Positions 43,551 through 52,092 of a DNA stretch of 64,000 bases are shown in pieces; within the stretch, counting starts at the first letter, position 1, and every line of letters begins with the position of its first letter. The position numbers and the translations under genes were made by a program. Source of the DNA: an uncultured Photobacterium sp. (GTDB lineage Bacteria; Pseudomonadota; Gammaproteobacteria; Enterobacterales; Vibrionaceae); contig NZ_CANMZV010000004.1 in NCBI RefSeq assembly GCF_947502415.1, positions 62,001 through 126,000 on the forward strand. The letters are read 5' to 3'. The notes under the pieces were generated by a model. That model was given only the letters and a program-made list of their open reading frames with translations. It had not been told where the DNA came from and did not search any database.

Positions 43551-44990
43551 ATGAGTCCGGAAAAATACCTCCTAGACTGGCAAACAAGCCAAACTAATGC
43601 AGAATCCATCTCACCACTTCTTGGCCAGCTATACCGACAGAAAGGTGTTGAAATTCTTCTGTTCGGTCGCCAAATTGTTACCGCCACTGTAATCGATATC
43701 ATTAAGGCGCACCGGGTGGCTCGCCGCTACACAGGCTGTGAACTCTCGCCAGCCCAAACACTACCTTTGATTCAGGCGTTAACTGAACTCGAATTGTCAC
43801 CTTGTAAAATCGACATCGGTCAACTGGCTCATAAATACTGGAAAGATCAGAATGATACGAGCAACATAGTCGATTTTTTACAGACCGCACTGAGTGAATC
43901 CCTCAGCAGTACTCAATCCGTCGAACCTCGTGATGTTGTCCTCTATGGTTTTGGCCGGATCGGTCGCCTGCTTGCCCGCTTGCTTATTGAAAAAAGTGGA
44001 CCAGGTTACCCGCTACGCCTGCGTGCGATTGTTGTTCGCGGCGGCAAACAAGGCGATCTTGAAAAACGAGCCAGCCTACTTCGAAGAGATTCAGTACACG
44101 GCCAGTTCAATGGCAGTATCACCATTAATGAAGAACGTAAAGCCATTATCGTTAACGGTAACTATATCCAGGTTATTTATGCCAATAGCCCGACTGAAGT
44201 GGATTACAGTATCTACGATATAGAAAATGCGCTAATTGTCGACAATACCGGTATGTGGCGAGATTCAGAAGGATTGAGCAAACACCTGAACTGTGCCGGC
44301 ACCGAAAAGGTACTATTAACGGCACCAGGCAAAGGTGATATAAAAAATGTGGTATTCGGAGTCAACGAATCCGTTATCCAAAATGATGACCAAATCATCT
44401 CCGCAGCCAGCTGCACCACTAATGCCATTACCCCGATTCTGAAAGCGGTAAATGACAAATACGGTATCCAATCAGGTCATATCGAGACTGTTCACTCATT
44501 TACCAATGATCAGAACCTGATAGATAACTTCCATAAAGGTGAACGTCGTGGACGTTCTGCCGCTCTGAACATGGTACTGACCTCAACAGGCGCAGCCAAA
44601 GCAGTTGCTAAAGCTCTGCCTGAGCTAACAGGTAAACTGACAGGTAACGCCATCCGAGTCCCGACTCCGAACGTGTCTATGGCAATTGCCAACCTGAATC
44701 TCAATACAGAGATGGATGCTGAAGAGCTAAATACTTACCTTCGAGAAATGGCCCTGAACTCACCGCTATCCGGCCAGATCGATTTCACCCAATCCACGGA
44801 AATTGTTTCTACCGACATCGTCGGTTCGCGCCATGCCGGTGTTGTCGATGGTGCCGCAACCATCGCACAAGATAAGCGTTGTGTATTGTATATTTGGTAT
44901 GACAATGAATTCGGCTATAGCTGCCAGGTTATACACTGCATGGAACAAATGATGGGTGTTCATTACAAGACATACCCTGAAGCTAAGTAA
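43551..44990 (+). CDS. N-terminally extended glyceraldehyde-3-phosphate dehydrogenase
   Basis: 479 residues instead of about 335. The first 125 residues are an extra helical domain (YLLDWQTSQTNAESISPLLG, VEILLFGRQIVTATVIDIIK). The GAPDH core follows: VVLYGFGRIGRLLARLL, then DNTGMWRDSEGLSKHLNCAG, the catalytic cysteine in SAASCTTNAITPILK, the histidine in ETVHSFTNDQNLIDNFH, and GKLTGNAIRVPTPNVSMA, and WYDNEFGYSCQ. The long form occurs in Vibrio, Shewanella and Pseudomonas and is considered a second GAPDH, probably used in gluconeogenesis; that role is remembered, not shown here. The ATG follows AAGGTCC. Terminator at 45033. Confidence 0.9.
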   Translation: MSPEKYLLDWQTSQTNAESISPLLGQLYRQKGVEILLFGRQIVTATVIDIIKAHRVARRYTGCELSPAQTLPLIQALTELELSPCKIDIGQLAHKYWKDQNDTSNIVDFLQTALSESLSSTQSVEPRDVVLYGFGRIGRLLARLLIEKSGPGYPLRLRAIVVRGGKQGDLEKRASLLRRDSVHGQFNGSITINEERKAIIVNGNYIQVIYANSPTEVDYSIYDIENALIVDNTGMWRDSEGLSKHLNCAGTEKVLLTAPGKGDIKNVVFGVNESVIQNDDQIISAASCTTNAITPILKAVNDKYGIQSGHIETVHSFTNDQNLIDNFHKGERRGRSAALNMVLTSTGAAKAVAKALPELTGKLTGNAIRVPTPNVSMAIANLNLNTEMDAEELNTYLREMALNSPLSGQIDFTQSTEIVSTDIVGSRHAGVVDGAATIAQDKRCVLYIWYDNEFGYSCQVIHCMEQMMGVHYKTYPEAK

Positions 44991-45030
44991 TCCTAGTCCC
45001 AAATAATAATAACGATTTACCCTCTTGCTA

Positions 45031-45069
45031 TTTGCCGCCTGCGCTCCACCAGGCGGCATTTTTATTTTT
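45031..45069 (+). terminator. Terminator after the extended GAPDH gene
   Basis: TGCCGCCT/AGGCGGCA stem plus T-run. The same TTTGCCGCC...GGCGGCA motif recurs after fadL at 48959. Confidence 0.88.
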
Positions 45070-45099
45070 AAAACTTAACGTTCAAATCGCAAAATGCGG

Positions 45100-46899
45100 T
45101 TATAACAACAAGCCTTTTACGAGTTCGCAGCGGCCAGCATTCACAGATGTATCCCAACCGTTAATATTACTGAATCCATGCCCGTCAATCATCACAGCAT
45201 TATCTAAGCCTGGCAGCATCTCTTTATTCTCAAATGTTTTAGAATTAAACCATTTATGAGACATTAAGTTCATCAATTCCCGATCATTCTTCGTTGGGTA
45301 GACCTTTTGTGAAATGTAATCGACCGGCTTATTAAAGACAAATGGCAGTTCTGCAGCATGGCAGGCTTTGCCCGAACCATCTTGATTCATGCAACTCAAC
45401 GACATCAATGGCGATGCGCTCACCGGCCAAAAGTTGAATCCTGGGGTATAATTGAAATGATACATTACTGTGGGGTTGGAACCGTTATGGTTATTCACCT
45501 GATTTTGTGCAACTTTCCTAGCAGCACAAGTAAACAACATATCATTTGCAAGCATTCTAAATTTAGCAACGTTATTACCCGAACCTTCCAATGTACTGTC
45601 ATCTTCAGGCGCATAGCTGTCCATTCCAAGTAATTTGTTTGCCTTAATTATTCCATTTAGCCCATAAAAAGCACGAACAGATAAGTCGTACATATTATTG
45701 TTTCTTGCAATCTCTGGAATTGCTGGATGATCAATAATGAAATTTCCATCTTTGTCTTCAATATTTACAAAGAGTAGAGCTTCAAGCATAGAGGTAAAAA
45801 TATTTGCCTCATCCGTGTTAAAACCAACAACAGTAGGAACCGAAAACTGAGTATTAATCGGTTGTTCGGTAAGATGATACCCCTCAACAATAACTTGTCC
45901 CAATATATTTTCCTTTTGTTCAATATAAGGGGCAAACGGTAGCATACCAGATGTAGCAGGAGCCGACTTCAACAGAGAATCTACCATTACAAGTCCGGAC
46001 TTGGCATAACTTTGCACATTTTTGATCTGTGCTAAATCAAGTTCTTCGAGAGACTTGCCATTAAACTCAGGACTTTCTGCAACATACTGTCTTAATGTTT
46101 CTTGCAACTTTTCTGCTGAGTCGTAATTCTTATAGGCTAAGCCATAGGGGTTACTCTGCATGATTGCCCGCTGGTAGTACTGGCCTGCTACACTCTCCTC
46201 TTTCTTTGGAGTTTCTTGCTGTAAGATACCGATCGACATCGCACCGGCGCTTTCACCGAAAACCGTCACATCATCAGGATTACCGCCAAAGTTGGCGATA
46301 TACTGATTTACCCATTCAAGCGCTCTTTTCTGATCTCCAATACCATAATTACCGCCTGTAGGATCATCTGTCCACATGCTTCCTAACAGTCCTAAACGAT
46401 AATTTAAAGAAACCGAAATAAACGGGTTTCCACTTTCGGCTCCCTGAGCAACAATCGTATCCCCTTGATTGACCAATGTTGAGCCTGACCCACTTTCAAA
46501 TGATCCACCATGAATGAAAACATAAACAGGCAAATCCGCCCCAATCTCAACACCTCTTGGACGCCAGATATTCAAGTACAAACAATCTTCTGACTGCTCT
46601 TTGTTTGTCTTACCTAGCTGTGGGCATATCGCCCCAAACTTAGTTGCATCAATGCTTCCATCAAGAGGCTTAAGAACGCTATGAACAAATCGCTGGCTGG
46701 TCGCATATCGAATTCCTTTAAACGATTCTACATTACCGTCTCTTTCAACCAGGCCTGTCAACGTTTCACCATTTTTAGCTGTTACTGTAACGTACTCCAC
46801 TTTATTTACTTTTCCATAATTTGTAGCCGTATCTTCACCACAGCCAATTAAAGATAAAGCAATCATAAGCCCAATGACTTTTTGTTTTTTATTTTTCAT
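45100..46899 (-). CDS. Lipoprotein type-B carboxylesterase
   Basis: 599 residues from an ATG at 46899 (a TTG nine bases upstream is less likely). Lipoprotein signal with lipobox LSLIGCGED (Cys at about 20). Alpha/beta hydrolase of the carboxylesterase type-B family: QSEDCLYLNIWRP, PVYVFIHGGSFESGSGS, SLNYRLGLLG, GDQKRALEWVNQYIANFGG, nucleophile GESAG, an acid in GFNTDEANIF, and the histidine in KACHAAELPFVFN. Probably outer-membrane anchored and hydrolyses esters or lipids. Divergent from fadL across a 690-base spacer that contains FadR-like boxes, which suggests a role in supplying fatty acids; inference. Confidence 0.9.
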   Translation of the reverse strand: MKNKKQKVIGLMIALSLIGCGEDTATNYGKVNKVEYVTVTAKNGETLTGLVERDGNVESFKGIRYATSQRFVHSVLKPLDGSIDATKFGAICPQLGKTNKEQSEDCLYLNIWRPRGVEIGADLPVYVFIHGGSFESGSGSTLVNQGDTIVAQGAESGNPFISVSLNYRLGLLGSMWTDDPTGGNYGIGDQKRALEWVNQYIANFGGNPDDVTVFGESAGAMSIGILQQETPKKEESVAGQYYQRAIMQSNPYGLAYKNYDSAEKLQETLRQYVAESPEFNGKSLEELDLAQIKNVQSYAKSGLVMVDSLLKSAPATSGMLPFAPYIEQKENILGQVIVEGYHLTEQPINTQFSVPTVVGFNTDEANIFTSMLEALLFVNIEDKDGNFIIDHPAIPEIARNNNMYDLSVRAFYGLNGIIKANKLLGMDSYAPEDDSTLEGSGNNVAKFRMLANDMLFTCAARKVAQNQVNNHNGSNPTVMYHFNYTPGFNFWPVSASPLMSLSCMNQDGSGKACHAAELPFVFNKPVDYISQKVYPTKNDRELMNLMSHKWFNSKTFENKEMLPGLDNAVMIDGHGFSNINGWDTSVNAGRCELVKGLLL

Positions 46900-47047
46900 T
46901 GCTAACAATCAAATCCATTTCATGTTGAAGATAAATAGAATAATCAATCTAAACTTATAATTAGTTTAACTATTCGAGATTATGTATAGAGTTACTAAAA
47001 CAAAGAAAAGTATAATTAAAACAGAATCAAAATAAACATTCTTTTCT

Positions 47048-47063
47048 CTGGTCGGACGTTTTA
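47048..47063. promoter_or_regulatory. FadR-like binding site 1
   Basis: CTGGTCGGACGTTTTA compared with the FadR consensus CTGGTCNGAYNTGTT: one mismatch in the last block. 150 bases before the esterase start. Confidence 0.55.
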
Positions 47064-47490
47064 AACTATAAGCAGCCATGAAATAAAAATATTAAATTCA
47101 TATCCTGCAAACATCTTACGAGTTTACAAATAAAAACAATAAATATTACATAAAAACACACCATCCAACAAATTCATTAAAAAACACAACCAACCTCACT
47201 AAACTCAAGATATTAGATAAGATGGAATAATGAATAGATATAAGATGGCAATATAAAAACCGAGAATAACAACCACTACAAATCAGTTGCACGCAATCAA
47301 ATTACAATAATAAAAAAAGCATTAAACCTCAATGAAATCAGTTTAGAAAACTCAACCTAAAACTTTTAAAGTATAATCTACAACTCATTACCTTTCCCGT
47401 CCAAAAAAAAACAAACATCACTAAAACCAATTAAGTTAACCCGTAGTAAACATATTAAGAACCTTTGTTTACCTTTTATTATTCAAATAT

Positions 47491-47505
47491 CTGGTCCGAT
47501 TTGTT
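47491..47505. promoter_or_regulatory. FadR-like binding site 2
   Basis: CTGGTCCGATTTGTT matches the FadR consensus fully and lies about 85-100 bases upstream of the fadL ATG. Confidence 0.75.
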
Positions 47506-47590
47506 CAGATTAATTAAAACTCTAAACTCAAATAAAACAAATTCCATCACCCTTATCTATATAACGTTCAAATAAAATAAGTTAATAATT

Positions 47591-48886
47591 ATGTTCAAGA
47601 AGCGTCTATTACCCAGTTCAGTTATATCAGCTATTATATTTTCCTCTGCATCAACACAAGGCGCAGGTTTTCAATTAAACAGTCAGTCTGCTACTGGACT
47701 TGGTCGTGCTTTCGCGGGAGATGCCGTTATTGCCGATAATGCTTCAGTAGCAGCACGTAACCCGGCTGCAATGGCTCTTTTCAAAGAAAATAGCGTTTCA
47801 CTTGGCTTTAATGTCATTTCAACTGACGTTAGCATTAAAGAAGGAACCTATAACCAGCCCCGAATTATCACCAACGGTAATGAAATACTTGCTGTAGAAA
47901 CTAATCAATATGATATTTCAGGCACCGATGATATTGGCGGTTCATCATTTGTACCTAACCTGCATTTAATCGTGCCACTTAATGATCAATGGGCGTGGGG
48001 AGTCTCACTCTACTCGAACTTTGGTACAGAAACCGAATTTGATAATGACTTTGCTGCCTCAATCTTTGGCGGTAAAACCAGCGTGAAAAGCATGAACTTA
48101 GGTACCAGCCTTTCATACCGACTCAGCCAAAACCTAAGTTTCGGTGCCGGTATCGATCTCATATATGGTATGGGTGATTTAAAACGTGATTTTGATACTG
48201 AAGCCTGTATGGCTATTGGCGGAAAACCTGCATTATGTCGTGATATTCAAATGAATGTCATCGATGTCGAAGCTTCAGGATTTGCACTGGGCTGGAACGC
48301 CGGCATCGTCTATGAAATCAATGAAAACCATCGCTTCGGACTAAGTTACCGTTACAGCCCGACCGTTAATGCCAAAGGTGATGTTAAAGCCGGTACCAAT
48401 GAGGCTGACTCAATGGATCTTCCGCTACCGGATATCGCTGAGGTTTCTGGCTATCACCGACTAACAGACAAATTTGCTGCCCATTATAGTCTTCAATGGG
48501 TTGAATGGAGTGCCTTTGATACTTTGCACATAGCCGGGATAGACAAAGAATATCAATGGAAGGATGCCGGACATATCTCTATTGGGGGAACTTATTTCCT
48601 CAATAATGACTGGACATTGCGTGCTGGTTATATGTACGACATCTCAGCTACGGATGAGTTAAAATCTATTTCGATTCCAGATTCAAACCGTCACTGGTTC
48701 TCTACCGGATTCACCTACCAGCTTAACAAAAAAGAAAATATCGATTTTGGTTTCACTTACCTGATGGGTGAAAACGTCACTTTCGATGAGCAACTGAACG
48801 ATAATCTGCCTGCGCCTTCAATTTCAGGTGCAACAACAAGGGCTGATGCCATCCTTGTCGGCCTTCAATATAGCCGCACTTTCTGA
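47591..48886 (+). CDS. fadL: Outer membrane long-chain fatty acid transporter FadL
   Basis: 431 residues. Signal peptide ending at about ASTQGAG, then the FadL N-terminus GFQLNSQSATGLGRAFAGDA and the NPA-containing segment ASVAARNPAAMALFKENSVS, which forms the plug. Repeated beta-strand pattern follows (WAWGVSLYSNFG, LSYRLSQNLSFGAGIDLIYG, NHRFGLSYRYSP, WTLRAGYMYD) and the end QYSRTF with a C-terminal Phe, as expected for an outer-membrane barrel. It takes long-chain fatty acids across the outer membrane. Two FadR-like boxes upstream suggest repression by FadR. The ribosome site is weak. Confidence 0.93.
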   Translation: MFKKRLLPSSVISAIIFSSASTQGAGFQLNSQSATGLGRAFAGDAVIADNASVAARNPAAMALFKENSVSLGFNVISTDVSIKEGTYNQPRIITNGNEILAVETNQYDISGTDDIGGSSFVPNLHLIVPLNDQWAWGVSLYSNFGTETEFDNDFAASIFGGKTSVKSMNLGTSLSYRLSQNLSFGAGIDLIYGMGDLKRDFDTEACMAIGGKPALCRDIQMNVIDVEASGFALGWNAGIVYEINENHRFGLSYRYSPTVNAKGDVKAGTNEADSMDLPLPDIAEVSGYHRLTDKFAAHYSLQWVEWSAFDTLHIAGIDKEYQWKDAGHISIGGTYFLNNDWTLRAGYMYDISATDELKSISIPDSNRHWFSTGFTYQLNKKENIDFGFTYLMGENVTFDEQLNDNLPAPSISGATTRADAILVGLQYSRTF

Positions 48887-49225
48887 TTCACCTTAGATAA
48901 GGTGCTCCTTAATTATCTGGCCATAGCCAGTGAATAACAATATAGCTACTTTCTCTTATTTGCCGCCACATTCCACCTGGCGGCAAAACTCAACTAATAA
49001 TACAACCACCAATTAGCATCGAAATAAAGGAGCCCCCTTATTGACACTTTCAACAACAAGGCCAAAAGTCGAATACTTTGAACCACAAAAACCATGAGAG
49101 TCATTGAAATTTCGATAAAAGTTGAACCAAGCTCAAAAAACACCAATAGAAAAACAACCTGTTGAGGACTCCATATATTCATTATTAGTATAATAACTCT
49201 ATAAATATTCAACGGATACGAATAA
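48887..49225. other. Intergenic region with a hairpin
   Basis: About 340 bases. TTTGCCGCC/GGCGGCAAA hairpin at 48959-48987 lacks a T-run but resembles the terminator at 45033. A reverse frame at 48994-49179 could encode a hydrophobic 61-residue peptide but has no good ribosome site. Confidence 0.5.
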
Positions 49226-49387
49226 ATGAAAATCAGCGATCTTGAACATAAATGCCTTGAGTTCGAGCTAAACCAGTCAAAAGACATAATACAAGGATGG
49301 CTTGATGGAGAAGAAATAAACCCTGACTTACTGAGATTCATACTAAAGAAAATGGAATTCTTGCTAGATCAATTAGATGAACAATGA
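49226..49387 (+). CDS. 53-residue acidic small protein
   Basis: ATG at 49226 behind CGGA. Encodes MKISDLEHKCLEFELNQSKD and IIQGWLDGEEINPDLLRFIL and a helix ending in LLDQLDEQ. Highly charged, predicted helical, no membrane segment. A strong terminator starts 40 bases after the stop, which supports a real transcription unit. No family recognised. Nothing nearby points to a role. Confidence 0.55.
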   Translation: MKISDLEHKCLEFELNQSKDIIQGWLDGEEINPDLLRFILKKMEFLLDQLDEQ

Positions 49388-49426
49388 CAGCAAGATCCGA
49401 CAGCCAACAAATACCACGCTCATCCT

Positions 49427-49453
49427 AAAAAACACCTTCCCACGGTGTTTTTT
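49427..49453 (+). terminator. Terminator after the 53-residue protein
   Basis: AAAACACC/GGTGTTTT stem with A- and T-runs. Confidence 0.8.
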
Positions 49454-49801
49454 ATGCCTTTATACAAGTGTTCTTATATAACAGCCCGAGAGAAGCAAGT
49501 CCCTAACTTTCCTCCTTCCTTTTTGTGGTGAAAGCATCCAAATTTGCTTTCCTACAACAAAGCCTCTATTTACACGCGAACCGCATTAGATTGGTATTTT
49601 CTTGCTTTGTACGCTTGATACGATTAGCGATCATTGAATTTAATCCAAAAGGCAATATCCTCATTACAAATAATGAAATGAAGTTATTTTTTATAAATCA
49701 ATAAATTAGTGCCATTAAGAAATCTCAAAAGATAGAAACCCGTCTCATTTAGTTAACGTCTATACTCTTGATACCCACCATGGGTAAATATGGAGAGTAT
49801 T
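49454..49801. other. Intergenic region, no feature seen
   Basis: About 350 bases; only the ribosome site TGGAGAG of the next small gene at its end could be supported. Confidence 0.5.
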
Positions 49802-49996
49802 ATGATCGCACGAGATCCTAGAAATGAAATTTGTCGTCAACTTGAAAGAGCAAAAGATGACCTTGAGTTTTCACTCTATATTGCAACTGATTGTGCAAAA
49901 CAAGGCAGGGCTACTCTAAGTGACAGTCAATACGACGAAATCAAAAACAATTTTGATAGTGTTACGTCAATATTAAACAATATAAAAAACAAATAA
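49802..49996 (+). CDS. 64-residue small protein
   Basis: ATG at 49802 with TGGAGAG six bases upstream; an in-frame ATG four codons earlier overlaps that ribosome site. Sequence MIARDPRNEICRQLERAKDD LEFSLYIATDCAKQGRATLS then DSQYDEIKNNFDSVTSILNN: two amphipathic helices, soluble. A perfect 12-bp terminator lies six bases after the stop. No family recognised; possible two-helix hairpin regulator. Confidence 0.65.
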   Translation: MIARDPRNEICRQLERAKDDLEFSLYIATDCAKQGRATLSDSQYDEIKNNFDSVTSILNNIKNK

Positions 49997-50001
49997 ATAG
50001 T

Positions 50002-50030
50002 ATAAGCCTCAAGCTTTCTTGAGGCTTATT
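50002..50030 (+). terminator. Terminator after the 64-residue protein
   Basis: ATAAGCCTCAAG/CTTGAGGCTTAT, 12 perfect pairs, four-base loop. Confidence 0.8.
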
Positions 50031-50103
50031 AAGCCTACATTTTTGTTCTCAGAGAAGCCGTGGTTAATGCCCCAGCGTTTTTAAAGGTAGTTGTTACTAG
50101 TGT

Positions 50104-51021
50104 CTAATTCTCTTCTATACCGCTATTAGCAAGTCGCCAATTCGCATCATCAACTAACAACTCATATAGTTTTCTTGCAGCAGGTCCTGTCTTCAGACCT
50201 TTCGGCAAAGTTATATGAACCGGAACCTGATAGCGGTTTGCACCTTCAATAGATAACCGAACCAGACCCTTACTATCCATTGCATCAAGCATATGATCTG
50301 GAAGGCGACAAAATCCCAAACCTTCTGTGACCGCGCGTAAGGCATGGTCAAAATTATCGACGGTTAAGCGCTGCTGAGATTTCAACCAGCCAGCATTCGA
50401 CTCATCCTCGGTGTTATGCGTACCCAAATCACGTATTACAATTTGTGTTTCTGTTATCAGGTCGCCTAGACACATATTCGTTTTTTCTGCCAACGGATGA
50501 TGTTTTGCTACCACCGGCACCATAGTAACAACACCAAAAGCTTCAACCGGGTAGTTGGTGATTGGAAAATTAATTATCGCAATGTCAGATTTTTCAGATA
50601 AAACGGCATCGGTGGTGCCTGACAGAGAGGTCTCAACAACCTGTACTGATGTACTTTTATTGATTGTGAAGAACTTGGATAAAGGTTGATAAACCCACTC
50701 TCTATCACACAGATGGTCAATTGATACCGTTATCTCAGATTCAATCCCTTTTGATAACTGAGCACTGAGTATTTCAAGCTCCTGCGCTTGCTCTAACATC
50801 GAACTGGCACGACGAAGCAATGCCTGCCCATCATCCGTCAAAACGGCTCTGCGCCCCTTAATTTCTACCAAGGTTACACCTAACTGCTCCTCCAATTTCT
50901 TGATGGCATAGATCAGTGTTGTATGGCTCTTGTTCATTCTGGTTGCAGCCGCCTGAATACTTCCAGCACGATCAACTTCTTGTAACGTAAGCCATTGGTC
51001 CAGTGTCGTTCTTAGTCTCAT
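50104..51021 (-). CDS. LysR-type transcriptional regulator
   Basis: 305 residues from an ATG at 51021 (MRLRTTLDQWLTLQEVDRAG). Helix-turn-helix at about 18-50: SIQAAATRMNKSHTTLIYAI KKLEEQLGVTL. The effector domain begins ITVSIDHLCDREWVYQPLSK and includes GLGFCRLPDHMLDAM. Divergently arranged with the ydhR-like gene and its downstream membrane protein gene, so it may regulate them. The ligand is unknown. The frame extends 17 codons further upstream, but homologues of this group begin near MRLRTTLDQW. Confidence 0.88.
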   Translation of the reverse strand: MRLRTTLDQWLTLQEVDRAGSIQAAATRMNKSHTTLIYAIKKLEEQLGVTLVEIKGRRAVLTDDGQALLRRASSMLEQAQELEILSAQLSKGIESEITVSIDHLCDREWVYQPLSKFFTINKSTSVQVVETSLSGTTDAVLSEKSDIAIINFPITNYPVEAFGVVTMVPVVAKHHPLAEKTNMCLGDLITETQIVIRDLGTHNTEDESNAGWLKSQQRLTVDNFDHALRAVTEGLGFCRLPDHMLDAMDSKGLVRLSIEGANRYQVPVHITLPKGLKTGPAARKLYELLVDDANWRLANSGIEEN

Positions 51022-51198
51022 TGGTTGATATTTTCCACACTTAGCATAGAAATTTTGAACTTTTATGTTCATTTTTTGCAGATATTATTATTGCACATCC
51101 CGCAGAGAGTGAGCCAGATGCAGTGTTTACCTACTGATGAAAAAAGCTCACTCGAACGAAATCGTAACCTATAGAACCAATGAATGGAGTAATTCATT

Positions 51199-51507
51199 AT
51201 GCGCAAGTTATTACAGGTAGATTTTAATTATCAGGGCCCATTTGGAACAGAAATGTCTGAGCAATTAAAAGAGCTGGCAGAATCTATTAATCATGAACCT
51301 GGCATGATCTGGAAAATTTGGACTGAAAGCGAAAAAGAACTGCTTGGTGGCGGCATCTATTTTTTTGAAAATGAAGAAACTGCCCAGGCCTATCTGAAAA
51401 TGCATAGCGAACGTTTGCAAAAAATGGGCATCACAAATATCCGAGGCGTGGTGTTTGATTTTAACGAGAACCTGTCTTTGATTAATAAAGGCCCGGTTTA
51501 CCAGTAA
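51199..51507 (+). CDS. ydhR: YdhR family putative monooxygenase
   Basis: 102 residues (E. coli YdhR 101). LLQVDFNYQGPFGTEMSEQL, LAESINHEPGMIWKIWTESE, GGGIYFFENEETAQAYLKMH and FDFNENLSLINK follow the family closely. Small dimeric ferredoxin-like alpha/beta barrel, suggested to act on aromatic compounds; activity not proven for the family. Probably in one transcript with the membrane protein gene that starts 36 bases later. Confidence 0.92.
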   Translation: MRKLLQVDFNYQGPFGTEMSEQLKELAESINHEPGMIWKIWTESEKELLGGGIYFFENEETAQAYLKMHSERLQKMGITNIRGVVFDFNENLSLINKGPVYQ

Positions 51508-51542
51508 CAGCCATCAGAAGAGTATTTAGCAGGAACAACAAT

Positions 51543-51920
51543 ATGCAGAACAGAACATTTTTAGTCGTCCATGGTGCAATCTACAGCGTATTTGCCGTAG
51601 CACTGTTTTTTATTCCAAGTCTGATGTGGCCGATGTACGGCGTTCAAGTGAACGACCAATACGCTTATTTCTTGTCGCAGCATAACAGCATCTTTCTGGG
51701 TGGTATTGCGGCACTAAACTTTCTGTTCCGCAATATTGAGAGAAGTGAATTATCCGCCAAGCTTTTTCAGGGGCTGATGATAACCAACATACTTGGCCTG
51801 ATTATCACCTTGTATGCTTGTTTCAAAGGCATCTTTGTTGGCTTTGGATGGAGTGACCCTGCATTTTTTGCTTTACTGACAGCTCTGAGCTTCATTCAGT
51901 TAAAGAAGCAGACGCAATAA
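51543..51920 (+). CDS. Small four-TM membrane protein
   Basis: 125 residues with four hydrophobic segments: FLVVHGAIYSVFAVALFFIP, then NSIFLGGIAALNFLF, LFQGLMITNILGLIITLYA and FALLTALSFIQL. The plan resembles small unnamed inner-membrane proteins often encoded next to ydhR-like genes. AGCAGGAAC serves as ribosome site. Same strand and close to ydhR, divergent from the LysR gene. Function unknown. Confidence 0.75.
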   Translation: MQNRTFLVVHGAIYSVFAVALFFIPSLMWPMYGVQVNDQYAYFLSQHNSIFLGGIAALNFLFRNIERSELSAKLFQGLMITNILGLIITLYACFKGIFVGFGWSDPAFFALLTALSFIQLKKQTQ

Positions 51921-51984
51921 TTCAACCTACATCAGAATCAGGTTGTTACTAACCTCAAGTTATGACTAATCAATGAAGAAGATA

Positions 51985-52022
51985 AAAGCCCGCACCTACG
52001 TTGATAATAGGTGCAGGCTTTA
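51985..52022 (-). terminator. Terminator of ppsA
   Basis: AAAGCCCGCACCTA/TAGGTGCAGGCTTT long stem with one mismatch, oriented for leftward transcription. Confidence 0.8.
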
Positions 52023-52092
52023 ATTTTTCAGACCAGTAACTTCAGACCTTTAACTTCGGGCACTTAAGCTCGAAGGAGTATTCTTCAGAAAA

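Larger units (their letters stand above)
46900..47590. promoter_or_regulatory. AT-rich divergent control region of the esterase and fadL
   Basis: About 690 bases, strongly AT-rich, no gene. Holds two FadR-like boxes (47048 and 47491). Confidence 0.6.

Noticed and set aside
48994-49341. Reverse-strand hydrophobic frame of 115 codons
   Set aside because: Overlaps the better supported 53-residue gene, lacks a ribosome site at both possible starts and resembles nothing known. A shorter 61-residue membrane peptide within it cannot be fully excluded.
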